Positions 7,465-14,089 of a DNA stretch of 16,768 nt are shown in pieces. The notes beneath the pieces are model-generated. The model ran no database searches, had not been told where the DNA came from, and worked only from the letters and a program-made list of their open reading frames with translations. Position 1 is the stretch's first letter, and every line of letters starts with the position of its first letter. This DNA is from an uncultured Lachnospiraceae bacterium. GTDB lineage: Bacteria; Bacillota_A; Clostridia; Lachnospirales; Lachnospiraceae. Made by a program: the position numbers and the translations under genes. The stretch is from positions 1 to 16,768 of the forward strand of contig CAMWMM010000042.1 of the NCBI GenBank assembly GCA_947175285.1, read 5' to 3'.

Positions 7465-8538
7465 TTAATTAAATGATTCCGCTGTCTGGATTTCTACTAA
7501 ATTCGTACACATATCCGCAAACATACTGTAATCCAGACCGATTGCCTCTGCCGTCTCCGTATTGACCGTTGCGATACCGTTATCCATCGTAACAACTGCC
7601 AAGCCTGCCGGGTCAGCGCCGTTTACCAGTATTTCTATTACCATATCCGCAGTAGCGGTTCCAAGGTCTTCATAGTTTACGCCATATCCCAAAAACGCGC
7701 CGTTTAAGGCAAAGGAATCAGCGCCGCAATAGTGCGGAATGCCTGCATCGATAAATTTCTCATAAATTGCGAGTTCCGCAGTCATAACGTTATTATCCGT
7801 AGGGGTAAATACTGCCTGTACATTGGCTGCCACTAACGCATCCGCCGCAAGGGAAATCTCACCGTTGTTCGTACCGGTCTTTTCTACTACCGCAACGCCT
7901 TTTTTCTCACAGTATGCCTTTGCTGCAGCGATTGCCGCCGTAGAAGAATCCTGACTCTTATCATATAAAAGACCGACCGTATCAATATCCGGATTTGCCG
8001 CAAACATCAAATCAAACACAGCATCCGTATTCAATGCATCGGAAGTTCCTGTGATATTGGAGCCGGGCGCATCCATGCTTGCTACAAGACCTGCTCCTAC
8101 CGGGTCTGATACTGCGGAAAAAACAATCGGAATGAGACTGCCGTCTGCTTTCGGGTTTTCCGCCGTTGCATTCTGCATCACCATAGCGGTCGGCGTCGCA
8201 ACCGGAACAACAATATCCACTTCGGAAGCGATTAAGTCCGTTGCTATCTGATTCATCGTTGTGGAATCCGCCTGCCCATTATAGGTATAATCCGCATAAT
8301 TAAAAGTAACTCCAAGTTCTTTTCCTTTGACATCAAGCTGTGCCTGAACTGCTGCCACAATCTGATTTAGGGACGCATCATCTACATACTGTACGATGCC
8401 TACTTTGTATTCCGCACCATTGCCCGCGCTGCCGGAAGACGTATTGCCTCCGTTTCCTGAGTCTGCATTACCGCATCCTGTCAAGGTAACTGCCGTCATT
8501 GCTGCTGTTAATAATAATGCTATTGTTTTTTTCTTCAT
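7465..8538 (-). CDS. trpX: Tryptophan ABC transporter, substrate-binding lipoprotein (TrpX-type)
   Basis: The product has 357 residues. It has a lipoprotein signal peptide, a KKK basic start, a hydrophobic core and the lipobox LTGC, with Cys22 as the lipidated residue. A Gly/Ser/Asn-rich tether follows. The mature part begins YKVGIVQYVDDASLNQIVAA and contains VPVATPTAMVMQNATA, PIVFSAVSDPVGAGLV, NITGTSDA, TVGLLYD and VFTPTDNNV. These motifs are typical of the ABC_sub_bind family (PF04392). The ribosome site AAGGAGG is seven bases before the ATG. It is the first gene of the operon, located directly behind a T-box leader whose specifier reads UGG. The substrate is therefore predicted to be tryptophan; ligand residues cannot be confirmed here. 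Confidence 0.9.
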   Translation of the reverse strand: MKKKTIALLLTAAMTAVTLTGCGNADSGNGGNTSSGSAGNGAEYKVGIVQYVDDASLNQIVAAVQAQLDVKGKELGVTFNYADYTYNGQADSTTMNQIATDLIASEVDIVVPVATPTAMVMQNATAENPKADGSLIPIVFSAVSDPVGAGLVASMDAPGSNITGTSDALNTDAVFDLMFAANPDIDTVGLLYDKSQDSSTAAIAAAKAYCEKKGVAVVEKTGTNNGEISLAADALVAANVQAVFTPTDNNVMTAELAIYEKFIDAGIPHYCGADSFALNGAFLGYGVNYEDLGTATADMVIEILVNGADPAGLAVVTMDNGIATVNTETAEAIGLDYSMFADMCTNLVEIQTAESFN

Positions 8539-8593
8539 AATATTGCCTCCTTTTTATTTTGAAAATACCCATATGCGGGCGTGTGCAAACAAC

Positions 8594-8618
8594 GGACACC
8601 ACGCTTCGCGAACTGTCC
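8594..8618 (-). other. Hairpin between T-box terminator and trpX ribosome site
   Basis: On the minus strand GGACA and TGTCC enclose an inner CGC-GAA-GCG stem-loop, with a symmetrical internal loop (GTT/TGG). It lies after the T-box terminator and well before the trpX ribosome site. It could be an mRNA processing or stabilising hairpin. It is short and may be chance. Confidence 0.3.
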
Positions 8619-8624
8619 TTATGT

Positions 8625-8659
8625 TAAAAAAACCGTCCCAAGCATCTGCTTGAGACGGT
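8625..8659 (-). terminator. T-box intrinsic terminator
   Basis: On the minus strand, arms ACCGTCTCAAGCA and TGCTTGGGACGGT form a long stem with one G-T pair, followed directly by TTTTTTT. It competes with the T-box antiterminator that contains GGTACCGCG. Confidence 0.9.
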
Positions 8660-8928
8660 AATAAACTGAATTATTATCGCGGTACCACTCAAATTGACTG
8701 CCGGAAAATCCGTTCACAGTCCACCTCTTATCATATACACATGATATATGCCGAATTGATAACGGGTACGGTTCCCGCCGGTGCCTACTTGGTAAAAATA
8801 TGCTTACTTTCAGTCCGGCCTCAAAAGTCCATTCGGTATAAGCTCCCTGCCATTTTCCACCACCAATGGCTCTCTGTAATGGTTTTCTTATACTTACTAC
8901 TCTTTCTCACAGGTTTTCTTTTTTAATT
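8625..8928 (-). promoter_or_regulatory. T-box riboswitch, predicted tRNA-Trp sensor (UGG specifier)
   Basis: Read on the minus strand, the leader holds the marks of a T-box in order. AGTAGTAA lies on the 5' side of the specifier loop. A GTATAAG/CTTATAC helix leads to the distal Stem I text AGAGAGCC...GGTGG. The specifier region CGAATGGAC carries UGG (8829-8831), the tryptophan codon. The T-box core GAGTGGTACCGCG is at 8678-8690. The leader ends in a terminator of 13 possible pairs (8632-8659) followed by seven T (8625-8631). Uncharged tRNA-Trp should pair with UGG and the T-box bulge, form the antiterminator and allow transcription of the transporter genes. The whole 489-base gap between trpX and the divergent PHP gene is filled by this leader, the trpX 5' region and two divergent promoters. 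Confidence 0.93.
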
Positions 8929-8934
8929 TATTCA

Positions 8935-8963
8935 ACAATAATCTATCTGTTACAAATTGTCAA
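8935..8963 (-). promoter_or_regulatory. Promoter of the T-box/trpXYZ transcript
   Basis: On the minus strand a perfect TTGACA (8958-8963), a 17-base spacer and TATTGT (8935-8940) place the transcript start near 8928, just upstream of Stem I. Confidence 0.7.
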
Positions 8964-8983
8964 TACTATTTTTTCAAAAAATC

Positions 8984-8992
8984 TGTTATACT
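8984..8992 (+). promoter_or_regulatory. Extended -10 promoter of the PHP gene
   Basis: TGTTATACT gives an extended -10 (TATACT at 8987-8992) about 36 bases before the PHP start. The -35 region is weak at 16-18 bases. A TTGTCA farther upstream is 24 bases away and unlikely to be used. It is divergent from the T-box promoter. Confidence 0.5.
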
Positions 8993-9027
8993 GTTCTTAT
9001 AAGCAGAAAAGAAAGGTATCTTACATT

Positions 9028-9855
9028 ATGAAATTGGACATGCACTGCCATACAAAAGAGGGCTCTCCTGACGGAAAAACAGCGCTCTTAGATAATATTG
9101 CCGTTTTAAAACAAAAAGGGTTTGACGGGATGCTGATTACAGACCACAATTCTTATAAGGCATACCGGTATTATAAAAAATTAAAAAATAAGCCGCATAA
9201 TTTTACCGTATTATGCGGTATTGAATACGATACGCTGGAGGCAGGACATATTTTAGTTATCATGCCTGCGGGCGTTTGCCCGAAAATTCTGGAACTGCGC
9301 GGTCTGCCTGTGCTGTTTTTAATTGAGCTGGTACACCGTTACGGCGGCATTTTAGGTCCCGCTCATCCATGCGGCGAAAGATTTTTAAGTATTTTTAATA
9401 CCAGAATCGGGAAAAAACTTAAAGAAAAACTCATTCGGAAATTTGATTTTATCGAATCTTATAATGCCTGTGAAGACGATATTTCCAATGATTGTGCACG
9501 CGCACTTGCATCTAAATATCATCTTCCGGGAATAGGCGGCAGCGATTCTCATAAAACAGATTGTGTCGGACTCGGATACACGATTCTTCCGGAGAAAGTA
9601 TCAAATGAATCCGAATTCATAGAATATATTAAGTCCGGAGGCTCTGTCATCGCAGGCGGCTCCCACTATTTTCATACAACAAAGCAGAAACTCGGAAGAG
9701 TCAACAAAGTTCTGGTCTACTCTTTCTGGTTCTATAACAGATTTCTGGCGGCATTCAGAAGCAGGGCAAGGAATCTGGAATTAATGAGGAGCCAACTGTT
9801 AACGCCCATGCAGTATCATAAGCCAAAATATATCACACTTTACCGGCGTTTGTGA
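9028..9855 (+). CDS. PHP-domain metal-dependent phosphoesterase
   Basis: The product has 275 residues. The start at 9028 (MKLDMHCHTKEGSPDG) follows GAAAGG by 11 bases and begins at the expected PHP N-terminus. A frame extension back to 8866 runs through the promoter and T-box region and is rejected. Metal-ligand motifs are in the usual order: H6xH8, TDHN (D39-H40), E66, H74, H113, E143 and GSDSH (D173, H175). Such stand-alone PHP proteins hydrolyse phosphoesters, including some nucleotides, but the substrate here is unknown. The tail after residue 220 (KQKLGRVNKVLVYSFWFYNR) is basic and does not add a known domain. The gene diverges from the tryptophan T-box operon. Its 3' end overlaps the opposing CmpB-family gene by 16 bases. 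Confidence 0.87.
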   Translation: MKLDMHCHTKEGSPDGKTALLDNIAVLKQKGFDGMLITDHNSYKAYRYYKKLKNKPHNFTVLCGIEYDTLEAGHILVIMPAGVCPKILELRGLPVLFLIELVHRYGGILGPAHPCGERFLSIFNTRIGKKLKEKLIRKFDFIESYNACEDDISNDCARALASKYHLPGIGGSDSHKTDCVGLGYTILPEKVSNESEFIEYIKSGGSVIAGGSHYFHTTKQKLGRVNKVLVYSFWFYNRFLAAFRSRARNLELMRSQLLTPMQYHKPKYITLYRRL

Positions 9856-10640
9856 GTTACTGCATCCTTTAACTCTTCAAACGTCTCTTGGAATTTTTGG
9901 GAATTCATACCCGGATTATTCCGTATCATATCACGTTTATAAAAGTCCAGCGTGTCCTTATAATTTTCCCGGTTTTCCATATATAAATTATAACGGGCGC
10001 GCAGCTCTGCAATTTCATCCCGTACACTGTCCATATAAGCGCTGGGAGCATTTTTTATTGCATCCAGACGTTTCTGCATCCCCGCCATCTCTTCTTTGAT
10101 TCTCTGCATCTTAAGCAAAATCTCGCGCAAATCCATCGCTGCTTTGAAGGAAAGCGTAAAATCAGCAACGATATAAATCGTGACTGCAAACGTCACGTAT
10201 CCTAATATGCGCACCGGAATCGCCAACATCATCTGCTCTATCGGTCTGTGCACGATTCTTGTCATTCCAATCGTAAAAAAACCCCATGTAATCGTAGAGG
10301 AAAGACAAATCCGGCCCTGAAACTGAAATCTTTTATAAGAATAATCCCAGTATTTGACGTTAAAGAGCGCATCCATAACAACACTTGTTATATATTCCAA
10401 TGCCGTTGCACCGACACAGCCCGCAAAATAAGTAAGAAGCACATTGTCCTGAAACGGTCTAGACACAACAAACATCATAACCGCGCCGCTTCCATATAAA
10501 GGAAGAAACGGTCCTCTCATAAAACCGCGGTTGACCCACTTATGGCTTTTTATGGAAACATAAGTAGATTCAAAACACCACCCGCAAAAAGAATAAAAAT
10601 AAAAGAAAAACAGCCATTGTACCATATTATAGTGAAACAT
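9840..10640 (-). CDS. CmpB-family putative ABC-transporter-like membrane protein (DUF1113)
   Basis: The product has 266 residues. Its N-terminus holds the hallmark text of the ABC_trans_CmpB family (PF06541): FYFYSFCGWCFES, then NRGFMRGPFLPLYGSGA. About five membrane helices lie at roughly 8-28, 45-62, 68-90, 110-130 and 138-165. A long charged helical tail of about 100 residues (166-265), rich in K, E and R, is probably coiled coil. Despite the family name, transport activity is not proven and no ATPase lies beside it. The ribosome site AGGAG is seven bases before the ATG. It starts 30 bases after the ylmH-type stop on the same strand, so the two are likely an operon. Its 3' end overlaps the PHP gene tail to tail. 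Confidence 0.85.
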   Translation of the reverse strand: MFHYNMVQWLFFFYFYSFCGWCFESTYVSIKSHKWVNRGFMRGPFLPLYGSGAVMMFVVSRPFQDNVLLTYFAGCVGATALEYITSVVMDALFNVKYWDYSYKRFQFQGRICLSSTITWGFFTIGMTRIVHRPIEQMMLAIPVRILGYVTFAVTIYIVADFTLSFKAAMDLREILLKMQRIKEEMAGMQKRLDAIKNAPSAYMDSVRDEIAELRARYNLYMENRENYKDTLDFYKRDMIRNNPGMNSQKFQETFEELKDAVTHKRR

Positions 10641-10670
10641 TTCTTTTCTCCTGACGTACTTTACAGAATA

Positions 10671-11441
10671 TTATCCGAATATCCCGACGGATATTCTCTC
10701 TTTTCCTTTTTTCGTCTCTCCGCTTAAACCGTAATAAATAAATTTTCCATATCCGCGCACTGTCACGGCATCGTCTTTTTTTAATTGATAACTGTTATTT
10801 TCCGTAATGATACCGTTTACAAAAATTCTGCCGCTATGGAATAAGTCCAAACTCTGACTCCTTGAAATATGATAAAGCTTTGCTATCACGCTGTCAATCC
10901 TTGCAGAAGAAACTGTTATCATAACTTCTTTCGGCTCCGCTGTCTGCAGGGCGGCGATATCTTCCGTTATCCTGCACTTAATATTGGTATGTTTCACTTG
11001 GTGGAGATTCTCTAAAAGGTAGGGTGCAATCGATTCCTGACAGAATAAAATACCGCTTCTTTCCTGTACAAAAATATCTCCTATCGTAGCGCGCTCAATA
11101 CCAAGATTCATAATTGCCCCAAGGAAATCCCTATGCGTCAGGTTATCCGCAAATTTGGGCATAACCGGCTGCATTTCCAGACAGACAATCGGAAAAGGTT
11201 CCTCATAGCCAAGTTTTTCCGGTGTGCCGAATCGTATGATTTTGCGTTCGCAGACCGGCGCGCCGCCCTCCATAGTATATCCGGCATAGGATATTTCATT
11301 TGTTATAGCATGAAAAACCTGCTGCTGTGACAGGCTTAAAAAAGGTGAGTAGGTGTATATGCTTCTATCATAGGATTTTCCCGCCAGTTCCAATAAACGT
11401 TTTTTTAGTTGTTGTAGGTCTTTTTCTGTTTCTTCTGCCAT
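10671..11441 (-). CDS. ylmH: YlmH-type S4-domain RNA-binding protein
   Basis: The product has 256 residues. The start at 11441 has AGAGG six bases upstream and lies about 43 bases after the predicted transcript start. An upstream ATG at 11519 sits in the -35 box and is rejected. The family block LTHRDFLGAIMNLGIERATIGDI (about 101-123) is a strong YlmH signature. An S4 RNA-binding domain follows at about 178-232 (SSARIDSVIAKLYHISRSQS, then SGRIFVNG and DDAVTVRGYGKF). YlmH proteins bind the ribosome or tRNA-bearing 50S subunit and have been linked in Bacillus to rescue of stalled ribosomes. In many Firmicutes the gene lies in the division cluster with sepF and divIVA; here it does not. Confidence 0.88.
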   Translation of the reverse strand: MAEETEKDLQQLKKRLLELAGKSYDRSIYTYSPFLSLSQQQVFHAITNEISYAGYTMEGGAPVCERKIIRFGTPEKLGYEEPFPIVCLEMQPVMPKFADNLTHRDFLGAIMNLGIERATIGDIFVQERSGILFCQESIAPYLLENLHQVKHTNIKCRITEDIAALQTAEPKEVMITVSSARIDSVIAKLYHISRSQSLDLFHSGRIFVNGIITENNSYQLKKDDAVTVRGYGKFIYYGLSGETKKGKERISVGIFG

Positions 11442-11490
11442 GGTTTTCCTCTGCCCTGTCGGGATATTGGTATGCTTTTTTAACTTCTTG

Positions 11491-11519
11491 ATTGTATCAT
11501 ACTCGTTTGTTTCAGACAA
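11491..11519 (-). promoter_or_regulatory. Promoter of the ylmH-cmpB pair
   Basis: On the minus strand TTGTCT (11514-11519), a 17-base spacer and TACAAT (11491-11496) with an upstream TGA form a good extended -10 promoter. It fixes the ylmH start at 11441. Confidence 0.65.
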
Positions 11520-11556
11520 TATGGAGACTTATGGCTGACAAAATTTTCTTTCCTTA

Positions 11557-11605
11557 GATATCAAAGGATATTCCAATTCACTGCTTCGGAATATCCCTTG
11601 ATATC
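11557..11605. repeat. Long near-perfect inverted repeat after the secreted-protein gene
   Basis: Two 18-base arms (11557-11574 and 11588-11605) are complementary except for one position, which pairs as G-U in minus-strand RNA. The loop is 13 bases. It begins 11 bases past the stop of the gene ending at 11616 and precedes the ylmH promoter. No T-run follows on either side, so a classic terminator is doubtful. It may still end or protect the transcript. Confidence 0.55.
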
Positions 11606-11615
11606 ACTCTATACT

Positions 11616-12488
11616 TTATTCTTCTACACTACCATTAAAAGCATTGTACAGATACATAAATCCATAGTATTTTGCATCTTCCAAATTGCTGTAATCACTT
11701 CCGGCAGGAATCGTAAAGCTATATGTAATGCCATCGCTGACAAAAGTTGTTTTTAGAGATACATCCCCTCTTTCCGCCAGCTTATCCAATATTGCCTGAC
11801 TATAACACATCATGAGAGGTTTAGCGGTAAATTCAATCGTGGAACCGACTTTAGCTGTGTTGATATAATTAGTCAATTCCCTGACAAGCTCTTGTGCTGT
11901 TGTTCCGCTGTATGTATATGCAGAATAATTTTTCTTTACTACCTCAGTATTTGATTTTGACGTTTTAGCCCCTGTCTTTACTTCTGCTGTTTTTACTTCC
12001 TGTGCCGGCTGTTCCGTTACGCCCTGCCTTTGGTATTCACCGGTACCACCTACTTGCCATTCTCCCAATTTAAAAACAATGGCTTCTCCTTCAATTACAT
12101 AATTAGCAGAACGAATATACTGTGTTACCTTTAATACATTGTGGCTGCTATCTGTAAATGAAAGTGCAAAATATTGAAATGGTACAGTGCCGCCGCTTGA
12201 CAGCTTCGCACTAATCTTTAAGGCAACATCTGCTGTAACAGAAGGAACTGTAGCATCATTGACAACGACTTCCATCACATCTCCATTCTCATGTGCAATT
12301 CCGGTTATAGAAACATTATCCTTTGTAACAGTAACAGCATCTCCCGCATTGCCATTATTAAAATATGTTCCTACATAAGCATCAGGTACGTTTCCTGCTG
12401 CTTCTGCATCAATAGGCAGTCCCACATAAATGCCTGCACATAGTACAAGTGCCATTGTTTTTGCTAAAATTTTTTTAGTTAATTTCAT
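11616..12488 (-). CDS. Secreted two-domain protein of unknown function
   Basis: The product has 290 residues with a Sec signal peptide: basic MKLTKK, a hydrophobic stretch MALVLCAGIYVGL, and likely cleavage after AEA at residue 30. The N-terminal domain (about 35-150) is strand-rich (VTVTKDNVSITGI, DVALKISAKL, YFALSFTD) and resembles a beta sandwich. A Lys/Thr/Glu-rich linker (about 158-188, with KTAEVKTGAKTSK) leads to a C-terminal mixed domain (about 195-285). That domain contains VGSTIEFTAKPLMMCYSQAI, then LAERGDVSLKTTFV and ITYSFTIPAGSD. I recall this C-terminal 'AILDKLAERGDVSL..TF..DG..Y.FTIPAG' pattern as a recurrent module in Lachnospiraceae surface proteins, without a named role. The ribosome site AAGGAG is nine bases before the ATG. 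It lies downstream of, and on the same strand as, the TPR-MORN genes. Confidence 0.72.
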   Translation of the reverse strand: MKLTKKILAKTMALVLCAGIYVGLPIDAEAAGNVPDAYVGTYFNNGNAGDAVTVTKDNVSITGIAHENGDVMEVVVNDATVPSVTADVALKISAKLSSGGTVPFQYFALSFTDSSHNVLKVTQYIRSANYVIEGEAIVFKLGEWQVGGTGEYQRQGVTEQPAQEVKTAEVKTGAKTSKSNTEVVKKNYSAYTYSGTTAQELVRELTNYINTAKVGSTIEFTAKPLMMCYSQAILDKLAERGDVSLKTTFVSDGITYSFTIPAGSDYSNLEDAKYYGFMYLYNAFNGSVEE

Positions 12489-12588
12489 TTTCTTTCTCTC
12501 CTTTTAACATTTTTTGTAATAATCTTCATTATCGGAAACATAATCCGAAAAGACCGGTATTTGTACCCATACTGCAAAATAGAAATCT

Positions 12589-14052
12589 TTAGTCTGCAAA
12601 CCCCCCTTCTATGCCTACAAGTGTTCTTTCATTAGCATCACTCGTCCAGTATATGTTTGTACTGGGATGATAATCAAAGGCGTAAACATACCTTCCTTCT
12701 TCAGGTCGTTCTGCCCACCGTACCGCTGACAAAAAATCTTCCGTTTTATCCTCTGCCGGTATCCCCTTTACTGCACTGAACGATAAATCAAACTCTTCTC
12801 CTGTTTGACTCTCCGTTAAAATCACATTCACCTGTCCATCCCAGAGTCCGTCTATCAGCATTCCACTTGCAACCACATCAAAACGCCAGCCATTGCCATT
12901 GCTACTCATGCCACCTACTATTGTTTCTGTTCCTTCTCCATTCGGTGCATCGTTATCCCATGCTCCGGTAAACAAATAATACCCGTCACCGGAATTCAAA
13001 AATTCCGTTCCGCTTCCTTTCCGCTCATTATTTACATAGTCACCGTAATAGAAATAATAACCGCCCTCTCCAAATTTATATACTCCTGCGCCGACGCCGG
13101 TATGGGAAGCATTATTGTCTGGAAAATAGATATAATTCTCATTTTCCAATCGTTCTATAAAAGCTGCTGTCTCCTCAGAAGCGTATAGTTCACGCATTCC
13201 TTCCTCATAATCCTGCGCTGCCATCAGCTCATAGACTTTCTGCATGAACGCCCTGTTCTCGGCTTCTATTCTCTCCAGTTCTGCAATCTGTGCAAGAATA
13301 CCGTCGAAATCCACATTTACCGCTACATCTCTGTATTTGTCTGCAAGGGCGCGGATTTCATCATATCTTCCAGCTGCCATCAGGATATCTATGTATTTGT
13401 TCAGGCATTCACACAAACCGCTTATGGTGTCAGGATTCGTATTATCCAGTTCTAAAAGTCTGTCGTAGACGGTCAGCGCATCCTCATAGGCGCCGTCCTG
13501 TGTTTCTTTTTTCCCGATTTCAATATAATTCTCAACAAGCTTGTCCTTTATCCGGGCATCTTCTCCCGTTACTGTATAGCCTTCTTCTAGTACCTGTGCT
13601 ATCTTATCCAAATCATCACCATAGACTTCCTCCGCTGATAAGTACAATTCCACCGCATAGTCCATGTTTTCAGCAAGGAAATCTTCATTCAAGCTGGAAA
13701 GCATCTCAAGCGTTCTGTCATAGAAATCCTGCGCCGCATCTATGTCGCCCGCTCCAAGGTAGGCTTCCAGTCCGCCTATGTAAGCTTCTATACAGCGCTC
13801 ATCAATCGCAATGGCTTCTTCAAAGGCAAGCGCTGCCTGTTCATAGTTTTCTTCTTCCAGATATTTATTACCTAAATCCAACTGTCTCTGGACACGGTTC
13901 GCGGGGGTATTGTAGATAGCAATCCCCACTATGAGGGCAATGAGTGCCACTGCTGCTGCAATAAAAGGCAGTGCCTTTTTCTTTAGGTTTGACTGTGGCA
14001 TCTGCACATTCTCCGCTTCCTGTTCTGTTATGTTTGTCGTTTCTTCGTTCAT
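12589..14052 (-). CDS. Membrane-anchored TPR-MORN protein, copy 1
   Basis: The product has 487 residues. The start at 14052 (MNEETTNITEQ) follows AAGGAG by 11 bases, the same arrangement as copy 2; a 25-residue extension through the ribosome site is rejected. A short polar N-terminus leads to one membrane helix (about 29-47). TPR-type helices follow: DLGNKYLEEENYEQAALAFEEAI at 59-81, then further helical pairs to about 260, including GAYEDALTVYDRLLEL. The C-terminal part has MORN-like strands: FYYGDYVNNERKGSGTEF (334-351), YLFTGAWDNDAPNGEGTE (359-376) and SGMLIDGLWDGQV (396-408). MORN repeats are often membrane or protein contact modules. The TPR part suggests partner binding. No enzyme motif is seen. 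The C-terminal tail differs from copies 2 and 3. Confidence 0.8.
   Translation of the reverse strand: MNEETTNITEQEAENVQMPQSNLKKKALPFIAAAVALIALIVGIAIYNTPANRVQRQLDLGNKYLEEENYEQAALAFEEAIAIDERCIEAYIGGLEAYLGAGDIDAAQDFYDRTLEMLSSLNEDFLAENMDYAVELYLSAEEVYGDDLDKIAQVLEEGYTVTGEDARIKDKLVENYIEIGKKETQDGAYEDALTVYDRLLELDNTNPDTISGLCECLNKYIDILMAAGRYDEIRALADKYRDVAVNVDFDGILAQIAELERIEAENRAFMQKVYELMAAQDYEEGMRELYASEETAAFIERLENENYIYFPDNNASHTGVGAGVYKFGEGGYYFYYGDYVNNERKGSGTEFLNSGDGYYLFTGAWDNDAPNGEGTETIVGGMSSNGNGWRFDVVASGMLIDGLWDGQVNVILTESQTGEEFDLSFSAVKGIPAEDKTEDFLSAVRWAERPEEGRYVYAFDYHPSTNIYWTSDANERTLVGIEGGFAD
13000..13243. repeat. 244-base perfect repeat, left copy
   Basis: These bases match 16525-16768 base for base (offset 3525), inside TPR-MORN copies 1 and 3. 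Identity breaks sharply at 12999/16524 and reaches the window edge on the other side, so the full tract may be longer. Confidence 0.93.
13802..13950. repeat. Conserved TM-TPR coding repeat, copy 1
   Basis: This segment is nearly the same as 15261-15409 (offset 1459). It covers the membrane helix and first TPR of copies 1 and 2, including an uninterrupted identical run of about 60 bases. Other parts of these two genes are clearly more diverged. Confidence 0.8.
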
Positions 14053-14089
14053 TGGTCTGTTCACTCCTTCTTCTGTATAAAATCCTACA

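Noticed and set aside
8866..9027. N-terminal extension of the PHP gene
   Set aside because: It would be translated from T-box leader and promoter DNA; the PHP domain begins right at the ATG at 9028.
12548..12575. Possible terminator between TPR-MORN copy 1 and the secreted-protein gene
   Set aside because: GGTA/TACC with TCTTTT on the minus strand is only a four-pair stem, too weak to call.
13290..13919. 209-codon plus-strand open frame opposite TPR-MORN copy 1
   Set aside because: Its composition (many H, P, C, R) is typical of the reverse frame of a TPR gene; the minus strand has the domains and ribosome site.
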